5,015 bases of DNA, taken from positions 1 to 5,015 of the forward strand of contig JAFDHW010000199.1 in assembly GCA_019308705.1 (NCBI GenBank). Direction: 5' to 3'. The notes beneath the pieces were generated by a model that saw nothing but the letters and a program-made list of their open reading frames with translations, was not told where the DNA came from and searched no databases. Shown here one piece after another: positions 4,994-5,015 of the stretch (its first letter is position 1; every line of letters starts with the position of its first letter). This DNA is from Deltaproteobacteria bacterium. Its GTDB lineage: Bacteria > Desulfobacterota > Desulfobacteria > Desulfobacterales > Desulfatibacillaceae. A program made the position numbers and the translations under genes.

Positions 4994-5005
4994 CGAAATG
5001 AAACA
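4978..5005. promoter_or_regulatory. Paired ATGAAACA half-sites, probable autoregulatory operator
   Basis: ATGAAACA occurs at 4978-4985 and 4998-5005 as direct copies 20 bases apart, two helical turns. The first lies inside the -35/-10 spacer, the second just upstream of -35. The same word forms the outer arms of the 3168-3203 palindrome. A regulator bound here would block or tune RNA polymerase, consistent with autoregulation by the activator (inference). Sequence beyond 5015 could hold more half-sites. Confidence 0.55.
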
Positions 5006-5015
5006 ACATTCCCGG

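Overview
This window is GC-rich. Every gene I can support lies on the minus strand, so it reads from right to left. The gene types point to a Desulfobacterota (delta-proteobacterial) genome, probably Desulfovibrio-like: a sigma-54 activator paired with a NifX-type metallocluster protein, clustered stand-alone receivers and a TauE/SafE permease. This assignment is inference from gene style, not from a marker gene.

Right side (5015 to 3189) is the regulatory module. A good sigma-70-type promoter (4965-4993) precedes a PAS-AAA+-Fis sigma-54 activator (3551-4915). It is followed 17 bases later by a small NifB/NifX-family cluster-binding protein (3189-3533). Two ATGAAACA half-sites sit in and just upstream of the sigma-70 promoter.

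The centre (3188 to 3034) is a compact control region. A near-perfect 36-bp palindrome (3168-3203), built from the same TGAAACA half-sites, lies about 115 bases upstream of the predicted start of a textbook -24/-12 sigma-54 promoter (3081-3098). The simplest reading is that the activator binds the palindrome as its enhancer, turns on the leftward genes, and represses or tunes its own gene through the ATGAAACA sites.

Left side (3033 to 1) is the presumed target operon. It holds a 113-residue protein with two TPR-like FAEA(G/N) motifs 34 residues apart, a degenerate receiver carrying the same motif at its C-terminus, a canonical receiver also carrying it, two more single-domain receivers, and a TauE/SafE-family membrane transporter cut off by the window edge. 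No histidine kinase and no output domain attached to a receiver is visible.

The most interesting point is this four-receiver array plus the motif shared by three neighbouring proteins, under one sigma-54 promoter and ending in an anion-type exporter. It looks like a dedicated phospho-signalling or scaffold cassette controlling or accompanying transport. The components are recognisable; the combination and its function are not known to me.
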